Shown piece by piece: positions 38,232 to 49,570 of a stretch of DNA of 64,000 nt. A program made the translations under genes and the position numbers. Source of the stretch: Apus apus (lineage: Eukaryota > Chordata > Aves > Apodiformes > Apodidae); assembly GCF_020740795.1 (NCBI RefSeq), contig NC_067312.1, forward strand, positions 65,988,905-66,052,904, read 5' to 3'. The notes under the pieces were generated by a model. That model saw nothing but the letters and a program-made list of their open reading frames with translations. It was not told where the DNA came from and searched no databases. Each line of letters opens with the position of its first letter. Position 1 is the stretch's first letter.

Positions 38232-38658
38232 GAGAGCAGCAAGGCTGGTGAAGGGAATAGAGGGGAAGTCTTATAGGGATAGGCTGAGGCAGCTGGGGTT
38301 ATTTAGCCTGGAGAGAAGAGTCAGGGGGAACCTTATCACTCTCTTCAACTACCTGAAGGGAGGTTGTAGTCAGGTGGGGGCTGGGCTCTTCTCCCAGGCA
38401 ACTAGTGACGGGACAAGAGGGCATGGCCTGAAACTGTGCCAAGGTAGTTTATGGTTGGGTATTAGGAAGCATGTCCTCAGAGGGTGATCAGACATTGGAA
38501 TGGACTGCCCAGGGAAGTGGTGGAGTCCCTGGATGTGTTCAAGGAAAGGCTGGATGTGTCACTTAGTGCCATGGTCTAGCTGATGTGGCGGTGTCAGGTC
38601 ATAGGCTGGACTTGATGGTCTTCAAGGTCTTTTCCAGTCTTGGTGATTCTGTGATCTT
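38232..38658 (+). mobile_element. CR1 LINE 3' fragment
   Basis: Sense CR1: 'AGGCTGAGGCAGCTGGGGTT' and 'AGCCTGGAGAGAAGAG', then 'ACTACCTGAAGGGAGGTTGT', 'GACTTGATGGTCTTCAAGGTC' and the tail 'GGTGATTCTGTGAT'. The 79-codon frame at 38248 is residual ORF2 C-terminus ('LRQLGLFSLERR'). Confidence 0.93.
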
Positions 38659-41600
38659 GCATGTGTGTGCATAGTGGTCATAGTTGTTATTTTTAAATAA
38701 AAGTGTACCAAAGCACAGGTGCATCTAGAAAATGTACAGTGAAAAGTCTTGTACACAATCAGCTTGACATTCACTGTGCATCAGTACCACAGCTGAAATG
38801 TTTGTAGTTCTTCATATGTCACAAGAGTCACTAGGCCACAACTCAGAACAGGGTACAACTTCTCTGCTCCAGAGCAGTGAGGCACACTAGAACAGACAGA
38901 CACAGGCATGGAGCTAAAAATTTATTTCCTCCCAGATTTTCTTGGTGGTTATTTTTTGGTTTTGGTTGTTGATTTTTTTTCTGATAGAAAGGGGACAAAA
39001 CACTCCTTTGCAGATGCCACAGTCAGCTCTGCATAATGTATCACAAAACAACAATTGCCTAATAAACAAATGCTAAAGATACTTCATGCCCATCTGGAAA
39101 CTCACTGGGAGGAACAACTGCTGCAAGAGGTATTCAGTCAAACACAGGTAAAAGAAAACATAGGAACTGCAGGAGCCAGTATCCTCTCTACTTACAGTGA
39201 GGGTAGCTCATCTGCCTCTCCTTTACTAGCATTTCAGACACACTGTTTGACACCTGCCTAATGACTTCTGTCATGACTCACAGCACAAAACCTCCTCAAA
39301 ACAGAATGAATTTACACTATAAAATCACAGTGATCCGTTCTTCAAGTTCAGTAGCTGAGGCAGAGGTTATTTATTCCTCTAAGCCTGAAAAGATAAAGAA
39401 ATTCCACAGGGAAATACTCCATGGGCAATCCAGTGCCACAGAAGAGTTTTTTCACGGAAAGCTGCAAGTTCTTTGAAACTGAAGCTTCTTGTGGCAATAC
39501 ACAAATATTTCCCTAAATCTGTCATAAAAAAATTCTGATACCTGAAGTACACTGTCTGATCTATTCTAGAGTCCACCCTTGGTCACTAACCCAACACAAG
39601 CAACTGTTCAAGGAGTGAGGCTTTCACATGGAAAATGAGTGAACAGCATCACAACAGTTCCAACAGTATCTGCAATACCTTAGTAACTAGGTGATCAACT
39701 AAAAAAGCAGCGTTTTATTTTTGAAAAGAAAATATGTGGGGTCAATTCCCTTTTTTTTTTCATATTGCATAACAAACAGCTACTGAAATCTGGTTTTGTG
39801 GGATTGTTTCTGTTTTATGACTGATAAGGGGGTTTTATTTTGTAAAGTTCCAAGTCCAACATAAGCTGTCCAAGAGTCAAAGAACCTGTGTTTTTTCTAC
39901 TCACAAATCTTCTTGCCTTTCACTGTTTTCATTCATTCATTGTTCCTGTTTTGCAAACAAAGCCTTGAGGTAACCCTCAACCTGCCTGAAATACACAGTC
40001 CATCAGGAAGCAGTGAGAGGGGCAGCTGCTCCATAAGGGAGCTCACCAACAAGGAGTCAGGATGTAAAGAACAAGTGGAGGTTAGGATAAGGGCCAGAGC
40101 CAGCAATTAGGGTCAGGCAGACCAGAGAAAAGGCAACCTGATGTCAAGCCAGGCAGCTCAGCCAGTGGGTTTGAGTGAGGGTGGGGACTGGGCCTGACAC
40201 ATCTGCTTACACAGGTGTGATGTGGCAGAGCTGTAGAACCTCAGCTAAGAGCAGCTCCAAAGGAGAGGAGGGGCAGGCCCTTGCCTCTGGCTTTCCCTAC
40301 AATAGTCCTTACTAGTGAGGGAGCTTAGGGCTCAGACAGCTAAACTGAAGTCAGCCAACTAAAAACCTGGAAAGTGGATGTGCTATGGGCCCTACATAAT
40401 GAAGATATGAAGCAAGAACAGAGAGGTTTCCTCATCTACTGATAAAACTTGCAAGAGGCTTTCTGGTAATGAGCTATTAAAAGCATCCACTTGGGACAGA
40501 CTTGGTGGACAGACACCACCACTCTAAAGTATATGACATTCCTATAGCACTGTGAAAAATCTGCACTTCTTCCACATGTAAAATTTTTTCATCTTTCAGC
40601 TTGACAAGGATCTCACAAAATCTTTGGAATTTGAAAGCGACACAGTTTTCACTCTCTCCTAACTCCTCCTACCAGAAACAGTTTCAAGAGCAGAGACTGA
40701 CTGGCTCCCTGAGACTGCATCTTGCCCTAGGCTTTTTTGCCAGTGTGCTATGAAAACCGATAAAGCTGCACTGTATGCAGGGTGTGTCACAGTCTCTCTT
40801 GTCAACACTTAGATTACTGCCTTGGTCAAGTACCTGGACTCTAAGCAGCAGGGTAAAAAGGATACTGACAGGAGGAATAAATAAAACATCTTAATTCAGT
40901 TATTAGAACTCATCCTGCCCTCCCTCCTGTTCTTACCCTGCAGCCTAGCTCCCTTTACCCCAAGACCTCAGTTCTGTGTCATTAATCACATGCTCATTTA
41001 TCCTGCAACAGAAGACAAAAAAAGCTTCTGCTTTTCTGCCACAAATGTGATGATGTCATAGCAAAAGAGCTATTTCTCAATGTCATCTGCTCGACAGCAA
41101 TGTATCTTCAACTGAAGCAAAGCGTTTGGCAAGTCAGCCTATCATCTACACACAAATTGATTCTGCTTTTCTTTTGGAAGTATTCTCCTACCTAAGAACT
41201 TGAAGACAACTGTTGATGGGAGCATTAGTAGCATGAAAAACTGGTGCAGGTGACTAGAGGCTGGAGTTTGAATGGTGTCAGGAAGAAGTAAAGAGCAACC
41301 AGAACACTCTTGGAGTACTGTTAAATTAATGGTTATGAGAAAAGCAGAGAAGAAATTCCTGCAGAAATATCCTGGCTTTCTACACATTATAAAGCAATTT
41401 ACTTTGTAGCTATTATTCCAGTGTTTATGGGAATACTTTGCCAAATGAAACAGACGTAGCAATAATAAAACAAAGCAAACCTAAAAAACATTGACTGATT
41501 GTATTCCTGTAAAATACTTCTGAGTTTGAATGAACAATCAGAAGCAACTATAGCTCCATAAATTCTGCAGGTGAGCAGTAGCCTCCAAGTAATCAGAGAC

Positions 41601-44600
41601 CTGGTAATCAAAGATAAAGGGCTGACAAGAAAACATGCTTGTAGAACTTAACAGAACTTGTTCTTCTCAAGAATAATATCAGCCAATGTGTTTGGGGTTT
41701 TTTTAAAATTTTATTTGGTGTTTATACCACAGTGAGTATTTGAGATATGCAAGGGTTTTTTTTTCCCCACCTGAGCTTTTTGTGACCTTAGACTCCAAAG
41801 CTGTTAGCATGAGGCTGCATCAGCCAGCACAAGTCAAGGGACGCAGGCTGTCTGATACCTGATAGTGCTGAGCAGGTACAACCTGTATCTACTGACGCAC
41901 ATACATTGTTCACAGCACCATCCAGTTGTCCAACACCAGTGAGAATGGAAGCCCTCCAACTAGACCAGTTAGGTCACACAAGCTCTATCACTTGCAAAAT
42001 TTAAATTATTTTCTTAAATAAGCCATGTGATTTTTTTCAAGAAGAAAGTCACACTTAGCAGGAGATGATGGATGCACAGAACTTCTAAACGTCTCAATCT
42101 TTTCTGCAAGCTAGAAAAATGAACATAACACTGGATTTTCAGACATTGTTATGATCACTTACAGGCTTTCACTAAGCAAAGCACTTAGTTATGAGTTTAA
42201 AGTTAAACATGTTTACATGTGTAGAAAACATGCAAATTGAGATGCTCGATTTCAAATAAATCCTGATGCCTGTTTTTATATATTTATGTACTTGTTTTTG
42301 TAATTGAAGTGGTGGCCATGGTATAAAAAGAAATTTTAGTATTTTAAATATTTTAATACCCTGATTTTAAAGAGAAACATGACAGATGCAAAGAACAATC
42401 AAGAAGAGAGGCTGTGACCTTTAAAATCCACCCTAGAAGGAAAACATCCAGCAAAATTCAATGTGAAGCACCTGATAACTTCTCCTGCTAGCTTTTAATG
42501 CCAGCTGCCTTACTCTATGTGTATTGCCAACTGCAGTATGGAGCTGAATTATGTTGAACCCTGTGACAGACCTATCTCCCTGCTCATCTTGCTGGTATAA
42601 CTCAGCCTCAGAGTTTTGAAAGAGTACTTTCAAAGACTCATGCACATGTTACTGATCAGGATTTTGAGCTCCATCAGTCACCTACGCGTATTCACCTACA
42701 TTCAGTATATGAATGAGGGTTTGCATCAGTGATAAAACATTGTTTGGTCTTAAGCCTGCACCTGAGTCAAATGCCAATTCCGAGCCCATCACAGATGTTC
42801 TCCACAACCAGCAGTCCAGACCTGTGCCAACCTAGCAATCTCTAGTTGGCCATTGCTATAACTAAGCTATAAAATCCATCACAGCCTAAGTCAGCCTCTG
42901 GAGAGTGATGTCTCTGTTCCTTCTGTCTCACATAAAACACTACACAGAAAGCCAGAGCCACATAACACATCAAATTTTGCCATGTCTCCTTTCTTGCCTT
43001 ACTCTGAGAAAAAGCTGAATGTCCCTTGATGAATGCTTCCTTGCATGGCATTGAGTGTAGAGTGGAATACTGCCTCACTCCACAGCCTCTCTCCTGCTCT
43101 TCCCTAGCAAAACAAATGTCAGGTCCCTTTAGCACAGACTTTTTTTAGGCAATGACAATTCTCCAAGAGATTTACTGCAGCAGCCTTACAAGAGATTTGT
43201 AGCAGGCAGTGCTCCACCTGCAGTCTTACATCGTCCATGAGAGCCAAGCCATAATTCTCCCAGAGTGAAATGACAGTACCTCATAATGGCTAATCATGTA
43301 TTATGATGATACTGTCTCTACAGGAAGGATTGTGTTTGGCTTTCTCTGCCTCCTTTGGGCAACACAAAACTTGATTACAAAGCTGAAACAAATTACATTT
43401 TTCTGGTTGCTACCATGATGTCAGCTGACATACAGATGAGCACGCACTCTCCCCCCTCCTCCACATTCCCACTCCATGCAGCAGCACTGTCCCAGCTATT
43501 TTAAGTATTTTTTTCTAAAGAGTAGATTTCTCAAGGGTTTGGATACTGGATATGGAACATTTCAGCTGCAAATTGCTAGCACTATTCTGGCTCAGCCTGA
43601 TAACAATGTAAATGTGTTTCACTTCTGTGAAATTATCTACTCAAACTGTTCTTTAAGTGCAGGTGTCCAAAGCAGAATGAAGTCGAACAGGTATCAGACA
43701 GTGCAAAACAACATGTTTCAATATAGAAAGGTTACCTATTTTACTTTCATTGTGGTATGAATGGGCTGCTGTTGGCAGAAAGCATAATGCTTAGAAAGCC
43801 ATTTTACCAACACCCTGAAATATTATTCTTCTAATGTGTAATGAACATTACTGATAGCCACCAACGGACAGATCCTCCACTGTACATGTCTGTGCTCTCA
43901 CAAAAAAGTTACATCTCTCAGAATACAATGGACTAAAATCTTGATTCAGAACAGGAGAAAGAAGATTTCATGCTCCTGATTAATTAAAAAAGCTCTTTGC
44001 TGCTATCTCTTTCCTTGGTGTCCCCAGCTCTTAAACTGGAATGGATCTAATGTGACCAACTTACAGTAGTTACACAAAGTATAATCACAACAGGTTTTCT
44101 GAGTTTCCTAGTAAGTTCACTGAACTGACCTGTTCCTCTGCGGTCAGACAGTCAGCAAGAAGAAAATTGTAGCTTTGATCTGTGAGAGCTCACACTTATT
44201 ACTGAGCAACATCCAGCTTTGCTTAGTTACACATAAAAATCTCTAAGAATCCTGCCATTCTAATTGCAATGGAGGATCACTCAGATGTTTTTGCCATCAA
44301 CAACTAAAATTCATAACTGACAAGATCTTTGGGGTACAAGCTGGAATTTATAAGATACAGGTTCAATTCTCTGATTTGTTACTGATGTCCTGTGTCACTT
44401 GACACAAGCACCCATGCTGTAGATCCCCAGCAGTAAACAAATGCAATGGCATGGCTGGACTTTTCAGGAAGACATCAGTTTCAGGTGGATTCTGAGACCT
44501 ACAAGATAATGGGGCCACAGGGCTCTGAGTGGGTCAGTGGGCTTTATGCCCACAAAGACACAGGGAGACATCATATTTGTGTTTGCTGGAATGCATTCTT

Positions 44601-45289
44601 GCATTTTATTTTCATTAGTAGTCTGCTGAAATCAGCAAAATCACTCCTAATCCTGCAATGACACATCTGTGAAAGCTAACCGTTTGTTCACAGGCACATT
44701 ATGGAGAGAATATGTATGATTCTGTATTTAAACAGATTTTTAAAATCCCAAAACAACAAAACAGGAATATTGTGGCTCAGCACACAGAATGGGATGTTTT
44801 AAAAATGCCTAGTTGTTGGCAAGCATTCACAGGTGCAGATTTATTGGCAGGTGGAAGAAGTCAGCGGAATGATAATAAGCTGAGTTTGTCAATTAGAAGA
44901 GGGTGGAGAACACACAGACTCTAAGAATGCCCTGCTGGTGCAATACTCAATTTATTTATTTTTTTTTTTGTTGCATCTGCATGATGCAACTCTTCCCTTT
45001 CTTTAACAGCAAGGCCACGTTTGGATTGCCTCTTGATTGTGCAGTTAGTCCAGTACCAAGCTTGTTTGAAAAGTCCATCCCAAAACTCATAGTTAAGAAC
45101 ATATCCAAATGGTCTGAGTTTTAATCTACAACTATTTTAAAGGTATTTCTACCATTAATATATTGCGATTGTTATAGATTGCTATAGATTGTTATGTTAA
45201 TATAATATGTTAATATAAATCCTTCTATGTTTAAATATGGATACTTACAGTCAGGATCCTACACGTAGTGAGAAAATGTCAGTATTATC
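38659..45289. other. Unassigned intergenic DNA, 6.6 kb
   Basis: No gene or named repeat recognised. A relatively GC-rich, purine-leaning patch lies at about 39980-40330 inside otherwise AT-rich DNA. Open frames here (up to 106 codons at 41142-41462) lack motifs. An AT-rich cluster of TTATAGATTG and TTAATATA words lies at 45155-45225. Confidence 0.45.
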
Positions 45290-45732
45290 CAGGAGGGCCA
45301 CAAAGATGGTCAAAAGGGCTGGAGCACCTGTCTTATTAAGACAGGCTGAGAGAGTTGGGGCTGTTCAGCCTGGAGAAGAGAAGGCTCCAAGGAGACCTTA
45401 CAGCGGCCTTCCAGGGCCTACAGGAAAGCTTGGGAGGGGCTTTTTACCAGGGTGTGTAGGGATAGGACAAGGGGTAATGGCTTTAAGCAGGAAGAGGATA
45501 GATTTAGTTTAGACATCTGGAAGAAATTCTTTAGTGTAACGGTGGTAAGACACAGGCACAGGTAGCCCAGGGAAGCTGGGGATGCCCCATCCCTGGAAGT
45601 GTTCAAGGGCAGGCTGGATGGAGTTTGGAGCAACCTGATCTAGTGGAAGGTGTCCCTGCCCATGCAGGGAGGTTGGAACTAGATGATCTTTAATGTCCCT
45701 TCCCACACAAACCATTCTACAATTCCCTGATT
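45290..45732 (+). mobile_element. CR1 LINE 3' fragment
   Basis: Sense CR1: 'AGGCTGAGAGAGTTGGGGCT', 'GTTCAGCCTGGAGAAGAGAA', 'GGTTGGAACTAGATGATCTT' and the terminal 'CCATTCTACAATTCC'. The core matches the classic CR1 3' half. It is 5'-truncated. Confidence 0.94.
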
Positions 45733-46809
45733 ATCACACAATTAATGCTTTCTGGAATATTTCCTTATCTTCTTTTTTGACCTCCCCACCCATCCAAGAG
45801 TGGAAGCAGCCTGGACACAACATACAATTTACACAACCCACACACTAAAGGCATTTCTGTAATTTTTGCACCCTCTCTCTGTTGCTGTCTCCCTTTCTCA
45901 GTGTCAGATGGTACTTCAAAACCTCTAACCTGTCATTCTGCATCTAGCAATGAAATGAAAACACAGATAACGCTCATCTTTGTTGGCTGAAGGGAGAAGG
46001 GCAGGCTCAAATCTGTTACAGAAAAAAAGCTAGATTCTTATTAACATTAAATCTGGGCAGTCAGATTTGTGCTTCAACAGCTTGTGATGCAACCCTGCCT
46101 TATAGCAGATTACAGTCACCTCCAGAGAGGAATCCATAAAGCACAATTAAAAAAATGGACTTAGACATATGCTTAAAGTTCAGCTTCTGTATTACTCAAT
46201 TAAGATTCAGCAATACCCACTTCAAACCCTTCCTGTTTCTTCCCAAAATACCAATCTTGAATAAATATAAAAGCAAGTGCAATCATGGATAATCAAGAAC
46301 CTTTTAAGTTTTCCTCTCCTTTGTGTGTCGGGCCAAACAAAGCCCAGTTGCACTAATGAAAGCCAGACACCCACCGTTGCTGCTATTACCACAACCCTGT
46401 CAAAAGCTCAACTAATTTCCTCAGGCCAGGAGCAGAAATAAGGGCAACTACTTCGCTGATTATTTCTAACACTCAAATCTGTCCAAATATTTTCAACAGT
46501 TATCACACTAAACCCCAGTTACTTACCCTACAGATGGTACGTTTTTACAAACTTTTCCATAAAGGCTCCCCCAGCCAACAAAGGACTGGAATTTTTTAAT
46601 CATGTAAAGCCATAATGCCACCTACACGGCTGCACTGTGCTAAGTGCGTTTAGTTTACATACAAAAAGTTGGGAGGCAGTATTTATATATCAGGACAACA
46701 CTCTGAGGTCCTAAACTAAACAAAAGAACTATTTCCAAAAAATTGAATTTGATCTATTTAACAGACTGACTTAATCACATCTACAACACAGACATCATGC
46801 TGTTGCTAC

Positions 46810-46810
<1 letters not shown>
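45733..46810. other. Unassigned intergenic DNA
   Basis: No gene or repeat recognised in this approximately 1.1 kb. Confidence 0.45.

Positions 46811-46853
<43 letters not shown>
46811..46853. repeat. (A)43 homopolymer
   Basis: A run of 43 uninterrupted A residues between ordinary sequences. Birds lack active L1-type retroposition, so long poly(A) tails are uncommon, and no retrocopy is recognisable on the 5' side. It may be a mononucleotide microsatellite. Assembly or sequencing may not have counted the length exactly. Confidence 0.97.
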
Positions 46854-46856
<3 letters not shown>

Positions 46857-48074
46857 GAGACAAAAGTATTTTTTTAATGGCAAAATTACAGAACAGAGAA
46901 ACTCAAGTGGCACATCCAAAGTTACACAAGAATTGACTACTGATTTTTTGTTATCTATTCCTGTGTCAATCACAAAAGAAACATGCCTCCTATAGAGTGT
47001 TTGGGCAAAACACTTATTTGATGGTCACACCTTTGAATACAACAGAAATATTTTGCTATCATGAGGCTGAACAATTAAAAAAACAGCAATGTACATGTAA
47101 GTGGTAAAAAGACATTTTAACCAACTGCTAGAAAAAATGAACATTTTGAGAAGTGATTCTACTTGCCATTAAACTGAGAAGAGCTAAAAAAAAAGTATGA
47201 TTCACAATTCACCCACACACACCATTTTTTGTTCTATATTGGAAGTCTAACAAGACTCCTCTAGTCACAAGGCTTCTTTTGCCTCATTCTGCCTGTCAAA
47301 ATATCATTTTAAATTTCAGCAATTGCAGTGTTATTTCTAATCATGGATATTCTGTTACATTGATTTAATCAAACCTGCTTCGGAGTTCAGATAAAGCAAA
47401 AAAATATTTTGACTTAGTATCACTTAATGAATCACTTAATGTGTTTAGGCCACGTTCAAACAAAACTCCTGGGCCAGCTACCTGAAGAGGGCCTGCCACT
47501 TTCCAAAGAGAACCTTCTTTCACCCTGAGAAGAGCTGTCACCTTAGTTGTTAAGATGCAAGCTGCAGCCAGGTACTCACTTCACTGGTTCAGAAGCTCTC
47601 AAACATTTGTTGCCACCTGCACGGCTTAGGAACACATTCTGGCCTACAGTTCAGAGACTGATTTTATCAGTGAACAACGCAGCAAACGTCATCCTAAAGT
47701 AATTAATGCCATCAGCTTTTTGCAGTTACTGAGGCATAGAGCTCGAAAGACTGACACCTGCATTTGTGTCTCTGGGAAGCCTACAGAGCTTGACAAAATC
47801 AGCTCTAAATTATGGCAATCGACTGAATCCAAGGGGCAGAATGACATCCTTTGCAACCACTCAAGGCTACTGTTTCCAATGGCTGGGTACTCCCCGCGTT
47901 GCGCCAGTAAACAGCTGGTCTGGAAAAACGGGATAAACCACACTGACAGCAGGGTAAGACACAGGCCTGCCGGGCTCTGCACTTGCCAAGGCCTCCCCCA
48001 CGAGCAAGCAGAGGCACCTCCAGCCCCCCCCTCACACCTGCAGGTACACAAGACAGGATTTCGCTAGCAGCTCT
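46854..48074. other. Unassigned sequence upstream of the CpG island
   Basis: A-rich on the plus strand and rising in GC from about 47900. No exon is assigned. If the island promoter is bidirectional, a minus-strand first exon could lie near 47960-48200, but I see no convincing start codon and donor pair. Confidence 0.4.
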
Positions 48075-48286
48075 CTTCTCCGCTTCTGGAGGCCCCAGAC
48101 ACGCGGAAACCACACCGCCTGGAGCAAAGCTTCCCCACGCAGCTGCCCCCGCACCGGGCAGCATCTCCTCCTCCCAACAGCCTCGGAGAACAAGAGCAAC
48201 GCACGACTACGCCCGGGTCCGAAAAGCCGGCAGCCCCGGCGGGGAAGGCCCGAGGGCCGGGCCGGGCCGGGCCCGCCAGCCCTGCC

Positions 48287-48300
48287 GTCGCCTTGGCAAC
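48287..48300 (+). promoter_or_regulatory. RFX X-box (GTCGCCTTGGCAAC)
   Basis: The sequence fits the X-box consensus GTNRCC-spacer-RGYAAC at every fixed position, with a 2-bp spacer. It lies 309 bp upstream of the first start codon, inside the CpG island. RFX-family X-boxes are typical of, though not exclusive to, promoters of ciliary genes. Binding is inferred, not shown. Confidence 0.6.
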
Positions 48301-48334
48301 CGGGCAAAAGCGACTGCGCCACCGGAAGCCGCCC

Positions 48335-48348
48335 GGGGGGGGGGGGGG
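48335..48348 (+). repeat. (G)14 run in the promoter
   Basis: Fourteen consecutive G residues followed by CGGGGCCCGG. With the nearby G blocks this could fold into a G-quadruplex on the plus strand. It is also a place where sequencing errors are likely. Confidence 0.9.
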
Positions 48349-48608
48349 CGGGGCCCGGCAGGTACCCCCCGCGCCGCATTCCCGGCCCCGCCCGCCGCAA
48401 TTCCCGCCCCTTCCCCTCAGCCGTGGCCGCCGCTGGCGCGGGGGGAGGATGAGGAGGCGCCGCGGCGGGGCTGGTGCCGCAGCCGCTCTCGCTTGATCGG
48501 GCCCCGGCCGTTCCTCCGGGGCGGGCCGCCGCGGCGGGTGGATGCCCAGCGCCTTCCCGCCTGGCGCCTTCCCAGCGGGCACCCCTGGGGCACGGACCCG
48601 CGGACGCC

Positions 48609-48635
48609 ATGGGCTGCTGCAGCTCCGCGGCGCAG
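48609..48635 (+). CDS. First coding exon of an unrecognised lipid-anchored protein (MGCCSSAAQ...)
   Basis: The start codon sits in a near-ideal Kozak context (GACGCCATGG: G at -3 and G at +4). The exon encodes nine residues, MGCCSSAAQ, and ends in phase 0 at the donor CAG|GTGAGC (GT at 48636). Gly2 with Ser6 fits the N-myristoyltransferase consensus, and Cys3-Cys4 are in the position of palmitoylated cysteines in dually acylated proteins. The product is therefore probably anchored to the plasma membrane, a ciliary membrane or an endomembrane. It sits at the 3' edge of a CpG island with an RFX X-box. I do not recognise the gene and cannot name the downstream exons. The 5' UTR extends back into the island; its start is not defined. 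Confidence 0.6.
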
Positions 48636-48641
48636 GTGAGC
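48636..48641 (+). other. Splice donor of exon 1
   Basis: GTGAGC preceded by CAG gives a consensus 5' splice site directly after the ninth codon, leaving phase 0. Confidence 0.65.
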
Positions 48642-48660
48642 GGCCCGCGCCCGCCGCAGG

Positions 48661-49570
48661 GCCCTTCTCCCCTCTTGCCTTTCCTCTCTCCCTGCCGGGC
48701 CCTGTTCCCTCGCCTGCATGCCCTGCCCCACATGCTGTCCCGGGGCCGTGCACCCGCCTATTCCCCCCCCCCATAGTCTTGCTCTCCGGTGGCCCGCGTC
48801 CCCTTCCAGCCCTTCCAGCCCTGCTCTGCCACGTCTGTGCACCACTTCGCTCCTTCCCACCACCGCAGCCCCTCCGCTTTCCCGGGGCTCTGCATCCCCT
48901 CGCTGCACCTGTAGCCCCCACAGCTGAGCACCCGCTTGCGTTCCCCGTAATAACCAGACTCTGCCGCGGCTGCGAACACTTTGCTTCCCCTTCCCCTTCC
49001 CCTTCCCCCTCGCCCCGCCAAGAGCTCTGCTCTCCCAGGCTGTTAACCCGTTGCTTTCCCTTCCCACAGTCCTGCTCTCTCGTGGCTGTGAACCCCTTTA
49101 CACCCCGCCCCCAGCCTTGATGCACATCACTGTGCGTTGGTTTGCTCCCCCCCCAGGGCTCTGCTCTTCCCCCGTAGGGCTGTGCCCCCCTTGCTCACCC
49201 CCCAGAGCCCTGCTGCCGCTATGCTGCGCACACCCCCGCATCACCCTGCACAGGGTCCTCGGCGTGCTGCTTCCCCTGAGGATCAGCATCACCTTGCCCC
49301 TTCTTCCTCCAGCCCCGCTGTCGTTTTGCAGTCGCTGCTTCGCCCTGCTCCACAGTTGGCAGCTGCAAACCTCCAGCTCCGCCACCCCCGGGCTGCCTTG
49401 CACTTCTGCCCGGTGGCTCCGCACTCCCTCCTCCCGTCTGCCTCCCCACCTCCCCGGAATGCTCTGCACCCCCTCCGCTTCCCTGCAGCTTTTCCTTTGG
49501 GGTCCTTGCTGCCCCACCCCGGCGAGAGGAGCCATCTCGTTGGGAGGAAACTTGCCCGTCCTTAAAACCT
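48661..49570 (+). repeat. C-rich decayed minisatellite in intron 1
   Basis: Loosely repeated units of roughly 45-75 bp share the order CCC.CAG/AG, then CTCTGCTCT, then GGCTGTG or a similar GTGCACCCC block, then TTGCT. Clear examples start near 48772, 48825, 49018, 49068, 49154 and 49200. A perfect (CTTCCC)-like run lies at 48983-49012. The plus strand is strongly C over G. Long open frames on both strands (up to 353 codons) come from the lack of A/T stop codons and are not genes. Confidence 0.6.

Larger units (their letters stand above)
48075..48660. promoter_or_regulatory. CpG-island promoter
   Basis: CpG dinucleotides become dense here against a CpG-poor background, and GC content is far above the rest of the window. 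Recognisable sites include GC boxes (GGGCGGGG at about 48346-48354; GGCCCCGCCC at 48384-48393), an ETS-type ACCGGAAG at 48321-48328 and an E2F-like TTCCCGCCCC at 48401-48410. A 14-bp X-box for RFX factors is listed separately. There is no TATA box, so dispersed initiation between about 48350 and 48600 is expected. The island drives the plus-strand exon at 48609; divergent transcription is possible. Confidence 0.9.

Noticed and set aside
48064..49125. 353-codon minus-strand open frame across the CpG island
   Set aside because: Gly/Arg/Pro-rich translation of GC-rich DNA, where stop codons are rare. Several overlapping long frames exist on both strands, with no domain and no plausible gene structure.
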